Shown: one piece after another, positions 49,554 through 58,840 of the stretch
How positions within the stretch are numbered: the stretch's first letter is position 1
Layout: each line of letters begins with the position of its first letter
Assembly: GCF_002925905.1 (NCBI RefSeq)
Contig: NZ_PRDB01000017.1
Coordinates: 1 to 64,000, forward strand
Direction: 5' to 3'
DNA length: 64,000 bases
From: Klebsiella michiganensis
GTDB taxonomy: Bacteria > Pseudomonadota > Gammaproteobacteria > Enterobacterales > Enterobacteriaceae
Translations under genes and position numbers: made by a program
The notes under the pieces: model-generated
Told to the model about the DNA's origin: nothing
The model's input: the letters and a program-made list of their open reading frames with translations, nothing else
The model's database searches: none

Positions 49554-51992
49554 ATGAAAACCAAAACCTCCGATGCTTTACTGGCTGCTGAGGTGAGCCG
49601 GCGTGGTTTAATGAAAACCACGGCGATTGGCGGGCTGGCGATGGCCAGCAGCGCTTTTACCTTACCCTTCACGCGCATTGCCCAAGCCGCAGACAACCTC
49701 AACCCCGCCAGCGAAACGGTCACCTGGAGCGCCTGTACGGTGAACTGCGGCAGCCGCTGCCCGCTGCGGATGCATGTGGTGGGTGGTGAGATAAAATATG
49801 TTGAAACGGACAATACCGGCGACGATAGCTACGACGGTCTGCATCAGGTTCGCGCCTGTCTGCGCGGCCGCTCGATGCGTCGACGCGTCTACAACCCGGA
49901 CCGCCTGAAATATCCGATGAAGCGCGTGGGCAAACGCGGCGAGGGCAAATTCGAGCAAATCAGCTGGGAAGAAGCGTTCGATACTATCGCCAGCAATATG
50001 CAGCGCCTGATAAAAGAGTACGGTAATGAGTCCATCTATCTGAACTACGGAACGGGAACCCTCGGCGGAACCTTGACTCGCTCATGGCCACCGGGGAAAA
50101 CCCTGATTGCCCGTCTGATGAACTGCTGCGGCGGCTATCTCAACCATTATGGCGACTACTCCACCGCGCAAATTGCCGCGGGACTGAACTACACCTACGG
50201 CGGCTGGGCCGATGGCAATAGCCCGTCGGATATCGAAAACAGCAAGCTGGTGGTGCTGTTTGGCAATAACCCCGGGGAAACCCGCATGAGCGGCGGCGGA
50301 GTGACCTACTACCTGGAACAGGCGCGGGAGAAATCCAACGCCAGGCTGATTATTATCGATCCACGCTATACCGACACCGGCGCCGGACGCGAAGACGAGT
50401 GGATCCCTATCCGCCCGGGAACCGATGCCGCGCTTGTCTCCGCGCTGGCGTGGGTGATGATTAACGAGAACCTCGTTGACCAGCCTTTCCTCGACAAGTA
50501 CTGCGTAGGCTATGACGAGAAAACGCTGCCGGAAGGGGCGCCGGCCAATGGCCACTATAAGGCCTATATTCTCGGTCAGGGCAAAGACGGTATCGCGAAG
50601 ACCCCTGAGTGGGCATCGACGATTACCGGCATTCCCCAGGCGCGTATCGTGCAGCTGGCGCGCGAAATCGCCAGCGCTAAACCTGCCTATATTTCTCAGG
50701 GCTGGGGCCCACAGCGCCATGCCAACGGTGAGCTGGTTTCCCGCGCGATTTCCATGCTGGCAATCTTAACCGGCAACGTCGGGATTAACGGCGGCAATAC
50801 CGGCGCGCGTGAGGGTTCTTACTCCCTGCCTTTTGAACGTATGCCGACGCTGGATAATCCGGTGGAAACCAGTATTTCCATGTTTATGTGGACCGATGCG
50901 ATTGAGCGCGGGACGGAAATGACCGCGCTGCGCGACGGCGTGCGCGGCAAAGATAAGCTCGACGTGCCTATTAAAATGGTCTGGAACTATGCCGGTAACT
51001 GCCTGGTCAACCAGCATTCAGAGATTAACCGTACCCATGACATCCTTCAGGATGACAAGAAGTGCGAGATGATTGTGGTCATTGATTGCCATATGACCTC
51101 CTCGGCGAAATATGCCGATATTCTGCTGCCGGACTGTACGGCTTCGGAGCAGATGGATTTTGCCCTCGATGCCTCCTGCGGCAACATGTCATACGTGATT
51201 TTTGCCGATCGGGCCATCAAGCCGCGTTTTGAATGCAAAACCATCTATGAGATGACCACGGAGCTGGCGAAGCGCATGGGCGTTGAGCAACGTTTCACCG
51301 AAGGCCGCACTCAGGAAGAGTGGCTGCGTCACCTCTATGAGCAATCCCGTAAAGCGATCCCGGCGCTGCTGCCGTTTGATGAATTCCGCAAGCAGGGAAT
51401 CTTCAAACAGCGCGATCCGGAAGGCCACCACGTTGCCTATAAAGCTTTCCGCGAAGATCCCGCCGCCAATCCGCTCACAACGCCGTCAGGGAAAATTGAA
51501 ATCTACTCTGCGCAGCTGGCGGAAATTGCCGCGACCTGGGAGCTGAAAGAAGAGGATGTTATCGACCCGCTGCCGATATACAGCCCTGGGTTTGAAAACT
51601 ATGACGATCCGCTGGCGAAAAAGTATCCGCTGCAGCTGACCGGTTTTCACTATAAAGCCCGCACGCACTCCACCTACGGCAACGTTGACGTACTGAAAGC
51701 CGCCTGCCGTCAGGAGATGTGGATCAACCCGCTTGATGCACAGAAGCGCGATATCGCCAATGGCGATCGGATCCGCATTTTTAACGATCGCGGTGAAGTG
51801 CATATCGAGGCCAAAGTGACCCCGCGCATGATACCGGGCGTGGTCGCGCTGGGTGAGGGGGCCTGGTATAACCCGGACGCAGGCCGCGTGGATCAGGCTG
51901 GCTGCATTAACGTGCTGACCACCCAACGCCCGTCGCCGCTGGCGAAAGGCAATCCATCGCATAGCAACCTCGTCCAGGTTGAAAAGCTGTAA
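49554..51992 (+). CDS. dmsA: DmsA, dimethyl sulfoxide reductase catalytic subunit
   Basis: This periplasm-facing molybdopterin enzyme reduces DMSO and other S- and N-oxides in anaerobic respiration. It has 812 residues (814 in E. coli). The twin-arginine signal SRRGLMK is at residues 15-21. Fe-S cysteines are in SACTVNCGSRCPLRMHV and VRACLRGRS. Mo-bis-MGD motifs include DGLHQVRACLRGRSM and NPGETRMSGGGVTYY. The overall sequence is close to E. coli. dmsB follows 10 nt downstream, and the promoter region holds an FNR box. Confidence 0.97.
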   Translation: MKTKTSDALLAAEVSRRGLMKTTAIGGLAMASSAFTLPFTRIAQAADNLNPASETVTWSACTVNCGSRCPLRMHVVGGEIKYVETDNTGDDSYDGLHQVRACLRGRSMRRRVYNPDRLKYPMKRVGKRGEGKFEQISWEEAFDTIASNMQRLIKEYGNESIYLNYGTGTLGGTLTRSWPPGKTLIARLMNCCGGYLNHYGDYSTAQIAAGLNYTYGGWADGNSPSDIENSKLVVLFGNNPGETRMSGGGVTYYLEQAREKSNARLIIIDPRYTDTGAGREDEWIPIRPGTDAALVSALAWVMINENLVDQPFLDKYCVGYDEKTLPEGAPANGHYKAYILGQGKDGIAKTPEWASTITGIPQARIVQLAREIASAKPAYISQGWGPQRHANGELVSRAISMLAILTGNVGINGGNTGAREGSYSLPFERMPTLDNPVETSISMFMWTDAIERGTEMTALRDGVRGKDKLDVPIKMVWNYAGNCLVNQHSEINRTHDILQDDKKCEMIVVIDCHMTSSAKYADILLPDCTASEQMDFALDASCGNMSYVIFADRAIKPRFECKTIYEMTTELAKRMGVEQRFTEGRTQEEWLRHLYEQSRKAIPALLPFDEFRKQGIFKQRDPEGHHVAYKAFREDPAANPLTTPSGKIEIYSAQLAEIAATWELKEEDVIDPLPIYSPGFENYDDPLAKKYPLQLTGFHYKARTHSTYGNVDVLKAACRQEMWINPLDAQKRDIANGDRIRIFNDRGEVHIEAKVTPRMIPGVVALGEGAWYNPDAGRVDQAGCINVLTTQRPSPLAKGNPSHSNLVQVEKL

Positions 51993-52002
51993 GGAGTAAC
52001 CG

Positions 52003-52620
52003 ATGACAACTCAATATGGATTTTTTATTGATTCCGCCCGTTGCACCGGTTGCAAAACCTGCGAACTGGCTTGTAAAGACTATAAAAACCTCACGCCGGA
52101 AGTGAGCTTCCGTCGTATCTACGAATACGCCGGCGGCGACTGGCAGGAGGATAACGGCGTCTGGCAGCAAAACGTCTTTGCCTATTACCTCTCTATTGCC
52201 TGCAACCATTGTGAGGATCCGGCCTGCACCAAAGTTTGCCCGAGCGGGGCGATGCATAAACGTGAAGATGGCTTTGTCGTTGTCGATGAAGATGTCTGTA
52301 TCGGCTGTCGCTATTGCCATATGGCCTGCCCGTACGGCGCGCCGCAGTACAATGCGACAAAAGGTCATATGACCAAATGCGACGGCTGCCACGAGCGCGT
52401 CGCCGACGGCAAAAAGCCGATTTGCGTGGAATCTTGCCCGCTGCGCGCGTTAGATTTCGGCCCGATTGAAGAGCTGCGCCAAAAACACGGCCAGCTGGCC
52501 GCCGTTGCGCCGCTGCCTTCGGCCCACTTCACTAAACCGAGTATCGTGATTAAACCTAACGCCAACAGCCGACCGTGTGGAGATACCACCGGCTACCTGG
52601 CCAACCCGAAGGAGGTGTGA
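52003..52620 (+). CDS. dmsB: DmsB, dimethyl sulfoxide reductase iron-sulfur subunit
   Basis: This 205-residue electron-transfer subunit carries four [4Fe-4S] clusters. Cysteine groups are CTGCKTCELACKD, CNHCEDPACTKVCPSGAMHK, CIGCRYCHMACPYG and CDGCHERVADGKKPICVESC. It passes electrons from DmsC to DmsA. The length matches E. coli. The ribosome-binding site AAGGAG lies before ATG 52003, and dmsC follows after a single base. Confidence 0.97.
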   Translation: MTTQYGFFIDSARCTGCKTCELACKDYKNLTPEVSFRRIYEYAGGDWQEDNGVWQQNVFAYYLSIACNHCEDPACTKVCPSGAMHKREDGFVVVDEDVCIGCRYCHMACPYGAPQYNATKGHMTKCDGCHERVADGKKPICVESCPLRALDFGPIEELRQKHGQLAAVAPLPSAHFTKPSIVIKPNANSRPCGDTTGYLANPKEV

Positions 52621-52621
52621 G

Positions 52622-53485
52622 ATGGGGAGTGGATGGCATGAATGGCCGCTGATTATTTTCACGGTCTTTGGTCAGTGCGTAGTGGGCGGCTTTATTGTGC
52701 TGGCTCTGGCGCTAATGAAAGGCGACTTATCGCGTGAACAGCAGCAGCGCGTCGTGTGGAGCATGTTTGGCCTGTGGGTGCTGATGGGCGTGGGCTTTAT
52801 TGCCTCAACCCTGCATCTTGGGTCGCCCATTCGCGCGTTTAACTCGCTCAATCGCGTAGGCGCCTCGTCGCTCAGTAACGAAATCGTCAGCGGGGCGCTT
52901 TTCTTCGCCGTCGGCGGCATTGGCTGGCTGCTGGCGGTGGTCAATAAGCTACCGGCGGGGCTGCGTCATCTCTGGCTGGTCATTACTATGGTGCTGGGGG
53001 TTATCTTCGTCTGGATGATGGTCCGCGTCTATAACACTATTGATACGGTACCCACCTGGTATACGGTCTGGACGCCGCTTAGCTTCTTCCTGACGATGTT
53101 TATCGGCGGTCCGCTGCTGGGATATCTGCTGCTGCGCGTTGCCGATGTCAACGGCTGGGCGATGCGCCTGCTGCCGGCGGTGACCCTGCTGGCGCTGGTG
53201 ATTAGCGCCATCGTGGTGCTGATGCAAGGCAGCGAGCTGGCGACAATCCATAGCTCTATTCAGCAGGCCTCGGCGCTGGTGCCGGCCTACGGTTCGCTGA
53301 TGGCGTGGCGCCTGGTTGCGCTGGCGTTGGCGCTGGTCTGCTGGATTGCCCCCCAGCTCAAAGGCTACCAGCCTGCGCTGCCGATGCTGGGGCTGGCTTT
53401 TGTGCTGGTGCTGATCGGCGAGACGATCGGCCGCGGCGTCTTCTACGGCCTGCATATGACCGTTGGAATGGCAATCGCCAGCTAA
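52622..53485 (+). CDS. dmsC: DmsC, dimethyl sulfoxide reductase membrane anchor
   Basis: This 287-residue, eight-helix membrane subunit oxidises menaquinol and anchors DmsAB. It starts at ATG 52622, giving MGSGWHEWPLIIFTVFGQCV; GGAGGTG, inside the end of dmsB, is the ribosome-binding site. Residues such as STLHLGSPIRAFNSLNRVG are conserved. A longer reading from 52577 overlaps dmsB and is rejected. A long hairpin follows. Confidence 0.96.
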   Translation: MGSGWHEWPLIIFTVFGQCVVGGFIVLALALMKGDLSREQQQRVVWSMFGLWVLMGVGFIASTLHLGSPIRAFNSLNRVGASSLSNEIVSGALFFAVGGIGWLLAVVNKLPAGLRHLWLVITMVLGVIFVWMMVRVYNTIDTVPTWYTVWTPLSFFLTMFIGGPLLGYLLLRVADVNGWAMRLLPAVTLLALVISAIVVLMQGSELATIHSSIQQASALVPAYGSLMAWRLVALALALVCWIAPQLKGYQPALPMLGLAFVLVLIGETIGRGVFYGLHMTVGMAIAS

Positions 53486-53491
53486 TCGCCC

Positions 53492-53528
53492 TTTATCGCG
53501 CCAGAAACCCTTATTCTGGCGCGATAAA
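53492..53528. terminator. Long perfect hairpin after dmsC
   Basis: TTTATCGCGCCAGAA pairs with TTCTGGCGCGATAAA over 15 bp without mismatch, with a 7-nt loop, 6 nt after the dmsC stop. The T residues are inside the stem rather than after it, so it may protect the 3' end or terminate weakly. Confidence 0.6.
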
Positions 53529-53759
53529 AAGTGCGGTCGATTCATGAAATATTTCTACCGATATTCCCACCGCTATTTTCCAATAAATTAATAAAAACAA
53601 TGGAATAATATAAATAGCTATTCTGTTGTCGATCCGCTGGATAAAAAACTTCTATCGTTCCCCCGCAAACCGCGTCACGCCTGATTTCAGGCGGATTGAC
53701 AATGTTTGCAGCAGTGGCATGATGCGCACGAAATCTGAACTCCATCACGGTTTATATCC

Positions 53760-54908
53760 ATGACCATCTACACCCGGCCAGTGCAAATGCTGCTCTGTGG
53801 CCTGCTTTTATTGACCCTGGCGATAGCGGTTTTAAATACGCTCGTCCCGCTTTGGCTCGCCCATGAAAATATGCCGACCTGGCAGGTCGGGATGGTGGGC
53901 TCGTCCTATTTTACCGGTAATCTGGTGGGAACATTGCTTGCCGGATGGGTAATTAAGCGTCTGGGCTTTAACCGCAGCTATTACCTGGCATCGGTTATTT
54001 TTGCCGTGGGCTGCGTGGGTCTTGGTATTACGCTGGGCTTCTGGAGCTGGTTCAGCTGGCGCTTTATCGCCGGCGTCGGCTGCGCGATGATTTGGGTGGT
54101 GGTGGAGAGCGCGCTGGTCTGTAGCGGCACTTCGCGGAGCCGGGGTCGCCTGCTGGCGGCGTATATGATGATTTATTACGTCGGCACGGTGTTGGGCCAG
54201 TTAATGGTCAGCAAGCTGCCGACGGATCTGATGAGCGTTCTGCCGTGGGTGACGGCGCTGGCGCTGGCGGCCATTCTGCCGCTGCTGTTTGCTCGCGTGG
54301 CGACTCAGGCCGATGAGCCGCACGAACCGGCGCGTATCTGGCCAATGTTAAGGCTGCGTCAGGCCCGTCATGGCGTCAACGGCTGCATTATTTCCGGCAT
54401 TGTGCTCGGTTCGCTGTATGGCCTGATGCCGCTGTGGCTCAACCACCAGGGCGTTAGCGATTCCGGCATCGGCTTCTGGATGGCGGTGATGGTGAGCGCA
54501 GGTATCGTGGGGCAGTGGCCAATTGGCCGGCTCGCCGATCGCTACGGCCGTCTGCTGGTCCTGCGCGTTCAGGTGTTTGTGGTGATTCTCGGCTGTCTGG
54601 CGATGTTAAGCCAGGCCGCAATGGCGCCCGCGCTGTTCGTGCTGGGCGCTTCCGGCTTCACGCTCTATCCGGTGGCTATGGCCTGGGCCTGTGAAAAAGT
54701 TGAGCGTCATCAGCTGGTGGCGATGAACCAGGCGCTGCTAATGAGCTATACCGTGGGCAGCCTGCTTGGGCCGACGCTGACCGCCATGCTGATGCAGAAC
54801 TTCTCTGACAATCTGTTGTTTATCATGATTGCCAGCGTGTCATTCATCTACCTACTGACGCTGCTGCGCAAAGCGGGGCACCATCCTACGCCGGTGGCGC
54901 ACGCCTGA
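53760..54908 (+). CDS. ycaD: YcaD, major facilitator superfamily transporter
   Basis: The 382-residue protein has twelve predicted membrane segments and matches E. coli YcaD in length. The MFS loop 2-3 motif is [14 protein letters not shown], and the repeat between helices 8 and 9 is [13 protein letters not shown]. No substrate is established. The E. coli genes ycaM, ycaN and ycaK that follow ycaD are absent; a sugar locus replaces them here. Confidence 0.93.
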   Translation: MTIYTRPVQMLLCGLLLLTLAIAVLNTLVPLWLAHENMPTWQVGMVGSSYFTGNLVGTLLAGWVIKRLGFNRSYYLASVIFAVGCVGLGITLGFWSWFSWRFIAGVGCAMIWVVVESALVCSGTSRSRGRLLAAYMMIYYVGTVLGQLMVSKLPTDLMSVLPWVTALALAAILPLLFARVATQADEPHEPARIWPMLRLRQARHGVNGCIISGIVLGSLYGLMPLWLNHQGVSDSGIGFWMAVMVSAGIVGQWPIGRLADRYGRLLVLRVQVFVVILGCLAMLSQAAMAPALFVLGASGFTLYPVAMAWACEKVERHQLVAMNQALLMSYTVGSLLGPTLTAMLMQNFSDNLLFIMIASVSFIYLLTLLRKAGHHPTPVAHA

Positions 54909-54919
54909 TTTTTCAGAAC

Positions 54920-54944
54920 ATAGCCAGGGCACGACCCTGGCTAT
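54920..54944. terminator. Bidirectional terminator between ycaD and the PTS locus
   Basis: The stem ATAGCCAGGG pairs with CCCTGGCTAT (10 bp), with a 5-nt loop, between two convergent stop codons. Confidence 0.75.
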
Positions 54945-54947
54945 AGA

Positions 54948-55385
54948 TTAATGCGACGCAAGAAGCGCAATAAACTGTGCCCGGTTTTGCACCGTGCTGT
55001 ATCGCTGAAGTCTTTCCCCCTCATCCAGCCAGCAGACTAACCGCTGGATGGTCTGGATATGCTGTTCACTATCGGCCGCCGCCAGTACGACTATCAGCCG
55101 AATGCCGGGATGCTCCGGAAAATCAACGGCCTCGCTACAGCAAAGCAGCGAAAGCGCGCTGTTTCTGCTCAGCACGCCGGCTTCCGGACGCGCGTGCGGT
55201 AGCGCAAACGCCGGGCTCAATATATACCAGGGGCCATCCTGCTCCGTGGCGCTGATAATAGCCCTGGCATAGCCCCCGGTGATTTTTCCCTGCGCCTCAA
55301 GCGGACGGCAGGCGAGATGAACGGCGCTGCGCCAGCTCAGGCAGTCGCTGGTGAACTGACAGGCGGAAAATAGCCTCTCTTCCAT
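54948..55385 (-). CDS. PTS EIIA component (UlaC/mannitol-type EIIA-2)
   Basis: This PTS EIIA domain of the fructose/mannitol/ascorbate class passes phosphate from HPr to EIIB. I place the start at ATG 55385, preceded by AAAGGGAACGTTT, giving 145 residues (MEERLFSACQF). The phospho-accepting His64 is in SPAFALPHARPEAGV. An upstream ATG at 55418 adds 11 residues with a poor ribosome-binding site. It is the last gene of the leftward PTS-transketolase operon, 53 nt after the transketolase C-terminal subunit. The partner EIIB and EIIC genes are ascorbate-like, but the true substrate is not shown. Confidence 0.87.
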   Translation of the reverse strand: MEERLFSACQFTSDCLSWRSAVHLACRPLEAQGKITGGYARAIISATEQDGPWYILSPAFALPHARPEAGVLSRNSALSLLCCSEAVDFPEHPGIRLIVVLAAADSEQHIQTIQRLVCWLDEGERLQRYSTVQNRAQFIALLASH

Positions 55386-55438
55386 AAACGTTCCCTTTAC
55401 GCGCGAGCCGACCGCCAACTGACCGGCTCGCCTGGTGG

Positions 55439-56353
55439 TTAGCGTAGCGCGTTAAACAGCGCGTCTCCCGAGATGCCATATTTCGCTTTTAGCTGCCTGC
55501 TATTACCCGATTCGGTAAATGTGTCCTGCGTTCCCAGACGCGTAAGGCGCGCCGGATGTGCCTTTTGCGCCAGGGTTTCCGCGATCAGGCCGCCGAGGCC
55601 GCCGTTGACGGTGTGATTTTCAAGCGTAGCGATAAGCGGGCAGCCTTCGACCAGCCGATAAAACGCCTGCTGGTTGAAGGGTTTGACGGTTGCAACGTGA
55701 ATAAGCTTGCCCTTTTTGCCGCTGGCGAGCAGCTTTTCATAGCCGTCGGTAGCCTGTTCCAGTACCGTTCCTTCAAACAGAATCGCAAAATCCGTGCCGC
55801 TGTCGGCGATGGCGGCGATATCGCTGACCCGCGGAACGACGCTTTTGTCGCGAACCGGCATCGGCTCGCGCGCCACGCGAATATAAACGGGTCCCTTTAT
55901 TTTTGCCGCCTGCTCGAAGGCCTCGGCGATTTCTTCCGCATCTGCCGGGGTCAGGACGGTTAACCCCGGAAGGACGCGGGTCAGCGCTAAATCCTCCAGC
56001 GCATGGTGCGAAGCGCCGTCCGGGCCATCATCCATACCGGGGTGGCTACCGACGAGTTTAATATTGGCTTTGGCATAGCAGGCCTGCCGCAGCTGGGTCC
56101 AGGCGGTACCGGTGACGAACATCGCAAAGTTAACATAGAAGGGCATAAAGCCTTCCAGCGCCTGGCCGACTGCGAAGCTCATGGCGGAACCTTCCGCAAT
56201 GCCCATTTCGAAAAAGGCCTCAGGATAGACGGCCTGAAACTGGTCGGTACGGGTAGAGCTGGCTAAATCGCTGTCGATAACAACAACGGGATAGCCTTTT
56301 TCTTTTAGCGCAATCAGGGCATGCCCGATCTCATCACGGGGTGCTTTCATCAC
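55439..56353 (-). CDS. Transketolase, C-terminal subunit
   Basis: This 304-residue subunit has the pyrimidine-binding domain and C-terminal domain of a split transketolase. EMGIAEGSAMSFAVGQALEG holds the catalytic Glu that activates thiamine diphosphate. GSHPGMDDGPDGASHHALED is characteristic of this class. The start codon overlaps the stop of the N-terminal subunit as ATGA. Transketolase moves two-carbon units between sugar phosphates, here probably in catabolism of the PTS substrate. It resembles other two-gene transketolases of carbohydrate operons. Confidence 0.9.
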   Translation of the reverse strand: MMKAPRDEIGHALIALKEKGYPVVVIDSDLASSTRTDQFQAVYPEAFFEMGIAEGSAMSFAVGQALEGFMPFYVNFAMFVTGTAWTQLRQACYAKANIKLVGSHPGMDDGPDGASHHALEDLALTRVLPGLTVLTPADAEEIAEAFEQAAKIKGPVYIRVAREPMPVRDKSVVPRVSDIAAIADSGTDFAILFEGTVLEQATDGYEKLLASGKKGKLIHVATVKPFNQQAFYRLVEGCPLIATLENHTVNGGLGGLIAETLAQKAHPARLTRLGTQDTFTESGNSRQLKAKYGISGDALFNALR

Positions 56354-57153
56354 TGTAACTCCTCCATCGCCTGCTGAAATTGTTCTTTGCTCGGGGTTTT
56401 TGAGTGCCAGTCGCCGTTGTTTTCCATATAGCTGACGCCGGAACCTTTGGTGGTGCGCGCCACGATGGCGACAGGTTTACCTTTCAGGTGACGGGATAGC
56501 ATCAGGGTATCGGCAACCTGATGCATATCATTGCCGTTGTGCAGTTCCAGTACATGCCAGCCAAAGCTGCGGATTTTGTCCGCCAGCGGCTCGAGATTAA
56601 CGACGTCATTGACCGGATCGTGGGAAGAGAAGCCGTTGTAATCGATGATGGCGACCAGGTTATCCATTTTCATATGCCCGGCCTGCTGTAAGGTTTCCCA
56701 GATTTGGCCTTCATGCATTTCGCCATCGCCAACGATGGCAAATACCCGGTGCGGATCGTTGCGCCGCTTTTTGGCGGCCGCCATACCAAAAGCAATCGAC
56801 AGCCCCTGGCCCAGCAGTCCGGTTGTCGCATCGACTTCCGGCAGCGACTTAATGCTCGGGTGCCCCTGCAGGCGCGAGTTGATCTTTCGGAACGTATTGA
56901 ACTCGCTGCGCTCGATCTTGCCTTGTTGATACAGCATGGCGTACTGCGCGGCGACGGCGTGGCCTTTACTCATCACCACGCGCGAGCGGGGAGAGGCGGC
57001 CAGATCGACTTCCTGGTAATAGAGCCAGGTAAGCACGTCGATTATCGACAGCGCCCCGCCCGGATGGCCAATTCCGGACTCGTAAATCATGGTGACGATC
57101 TCGCGGCGGGCGGCAAGCGCGTGGGATTTCAGTTCATCAATGTTCATGTTCAT
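56350..57153 (-). CDS. Transketolase, N-terminal subunit
   Basis: This 267-residue subunit carries the thiamine-pyrophosphate-binding domain. Motifs are YESGIGHPGGALSIIDVL, SKGHAVAAQYAML, GLLGQGLSIAFGMA and AIVGDGEMHEGQIWETLQ, the last being the GDGxxxEG...N-type TPP/metal site, completed by DYNGF. Full-length TktA is about 660 residues; here the two halves total 571, as in other split enzymes. It follows EIIC by 6 nt and overlaps the C-terminal subunit gene. Confidence 0.92.
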   Translation of the reverse strand: MNMNIDELKSHALAARREIVTMIYESGIGHPGGALSIIDVLTWLYYQEVDLAASPRSRVVMSKGHAVAAQYAMLYQQGKIERSEFNTFRKINSRLQGHPSIKSLPEVDATTGLLGQGLSIAFGMAAAKKRRNDPHRVFAIVGDGEMHEGQIWETLQQAGHMKMDNLVAIIDYNGFSSHDPVNDVVNLEPLADKIRSFGWHVLELHNGNDMHQVADTLMLSRHLKGKPVAIVARTTKGSGVSYMENNGDWHSKTPSKEQFQQAMEELQ

Positions 57154-57159
57154 TCCTTC

Positions 57160-58425
57160 TTAGGGCAGCATTTTACCGATGTAGTACACGACCAGACCCA
57201 GAGCGACGAAGTCGGTTTCCGGGAAGCTGGTGCCTGAAAGACCGACGGATTCCATAATCGGGTAAATCAGCGCCGGGCCGATGCCGATCAGGATCCCGGT
57301 GATAAAGCTTCCGGCAATCGCGCCTTTCCAGCCGCCGGAGGCATTACCAAATACCGCTGCGGTCGCGCCAATAAAGAAGTAGGGAATGGCTACCGGGATA
57401 ATCACGGTTTGGCCAAGGATCGCCAGAAAGCCCATCACCACCAGCCCGCCGACAAACGAAGAGATAAACCCCAGCACCGTGGCGGTCGGGGCGTAGGGGA
57501 AGACCACCGGGCAGTCGAGCGCGGGTTTGGCGTTAGGAATAAACTTCTCCGAGATGCCGAGGAAGGCCGGAACAATTTCTGACAGCAGCAGGCGTACGCC
57601 GGTAATGATGATGTACAGCGAAGCGGTAAAGGTCAGCGACTGAAAGAGCGGGTAAACCAGCCAGTGCATCCCGCCTGCCGCTGCGGTGACCGCGGCTTTT
57701 CCGGCAGCGAGCGCGGCGATGTAGTAGAAGATGCTCACCGAGATCGACACCGAGACGATGTAATCTTTAAAGATCCCCAGCCAGCCGGGAAGATTCAGCT
57801 TTTCGGTGGATTGTTTCGGATCGCCGACCTTTGCGCCAATCCAGCCGGAGGCGGCGTAGGCCAGGGTGACGTAGTGCCCCATCGCTATCTCATCATTACC
57901 GGTAATTTTTCGCATCCACGGCTGCGCAATGGCCGGATAGAGGCAGGCGGCAAGACCCAGCAGCACGGAGCCGACAATGATGGTCGTCATGTCGCTGTAG
58001 CCCAGCGCCTTCAGCGTTACGGTAAGCAGCGCGGAGAGATAAAGATTATGTTGCCCGGTAAGAAAGATGTATTTAAACGGCGTCACGCGGGCAAAAAACA
58101 GGTTCCAGCCAAAACCAATCACCATGATCAGCGACACGCACATGGCGAATTTGGTTTGCGCCAGTCCGGTTAGCGCTTCTGCCAGCGGCATGACGCCCTT
58201 CAGGCCAAATCCATCGCTGAATAAGGTCTGAAAGTTACCCAGGGAAGTGACTGCCAGACCGGCGCCGCCGGCAAAAACCAGAAAGCCAACGATGGTTTTG
58301 AAGGTGCCGGAAAGGACTTTTTCAATCGGCTTGCGTTGGATTAACAGGCCGATTAATGCAATAAAGCCAACTAAAAGTGGGGTTACGCCCAGAATGTCGA
58401 ATACAATAAATCTGAGGAAATCCAT
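57160..58425 (-). CDS. PTS EIIC component (UlaA/SgaT family)
   Basis: This 421-residue membrane transporter belongs to the ascorbate-type (UlaA/SgaT) EIIC family. It has about ten hydrophobic segments, first FIVFDILGVTPLLVGFIALIG. Family motifs include KFAMCVSLIMVIGFGWNL, FLTGQHNLYLSALL and GISEKFIPNAKPALDCPVVFPYAP; the last stretch is written split here as GISEKFIPNAKPA then LDCPVVFPYAP. UlaA of E. coli is somewhat longer (465 aa). Homologues of this family serve ascorbate and other sugars, so the name should not be taken as substrate evidence. It lies 17 nt after EIIB. Confidence 0.9.
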   Translation of the reverse strand: MDFLRFIVFDILGVTPLLVGFIALIGLLIQRKPIEKVLSGTFKTIVGFLVFAGGAGLAVTSLGNFQTLFSDGFGLKGVMPLAEALTGLAQTKFAMCVSLIMVIGFGWNLFFARVTPFKYIFLTGQHNLYLSALLTVTLKALGYSDMTTIIVGSVLLGLAACLYPAIAQPWMRKITGNDEIAMGHYVTLAYAASGWIGAKVGDPKQSTEKLNLPGWLGIFKDYIVSVSISVSIFYYIAALAAGKAAVTAAAGGMHWLVYPLFQSLTFTASLYIIITGVRLLLSEIVPAFLGISEKFIPNAKPALDCPVVFPYAPTATVLGFISSFVGGLVVMGFLAILGQTVIIPVAIPYFFIGATAAVFGNASGGWKGAIAGSFITGILIGIGPALIYPIMESVGLSGTSFPETDFVALGLVVYYIGKMLP

Positions 58426-58442
58426 ATTGCCTCCGGGAGAGG

Positions 58443-58718
58443 TTAGTTGCTTTGAACGATGTCGGTGAGCGCAGACTCCATCTCTTCACTGTTCATCAGG
58501 TCGGTGATGCCGACCGCTCTGAATCCGGCGGCTTCGACTTCGTCGGTGAGATCGCGCATAGTGATGACAAAATCAATATCTCGCCAGGTGCGTAACCCTG
58601 AGAGGACGTCATGCTCCAGCTCGATATTCCAGCCGTGCTTGTCGATGATTTTTTGTGCTTTGATTTTGAGCATTAAGGAGCTGCCCATACCGGTACGACA
58701 GACTATGAGACCTTTCAT
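58443..58718 (-). CDS. PTS EIIB component (UlaB-like)
   Basis: This 91-residue cytosolic phosphocarrier has the phospho-accepting Cys7 in the loop CRTGMGSSLM, as in lactose/ascorbate-type EIIB proteins. It transfers phosphate from EIIA to the incoming sugar at EIIC. It is the first gene of the leftward operon, and its start faces the divergent regulator across 122 bp. Confidence 0.9.
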   Translation of the reverse strand: MKGLIVCRTGMGSSLMLKIKAQKIIDKHGWNIELEHDVLSGLRTWRDIDFVITMRDLTDEVEAAGFRAVGITDLMNSEEMESALTDIVQSN

Positions 58719-58737
58719 TCGATGTTCTCCTGTTTGT

Positions 58738-58784
58738 AAAAATAATTATTTTTATTTATTTGTATGAGATAATAATTATTATCT
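58738..58784. promoter_or_regulatory. Twin palindromes in the PTS/regulator divergent promoter
   Basis: AAAAATAATTATTTTT (58738-58753) and AGATAATAATTATTATCT (58767-58784) are both perfect palindromes. They share the 10-bp core AATAATTATT, and their centres lie exactly 30 bp apart, close to three helical turns. They sit 20 to 66 bp upstream of the EIIB start. They are the best candidate operators for the neighbouring RpiR-family regulator. A weak CRP-like sequence, TGTGACTGTGTTTGCA, lies at 58803-58818. Confidence 0.65.
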
Positions 58785-58840
58785 TTGCGGCAGGACGAAA
58801 GATGTGACTGTGTTTGCATTTTGAGCAAATAAGGCAAAAC

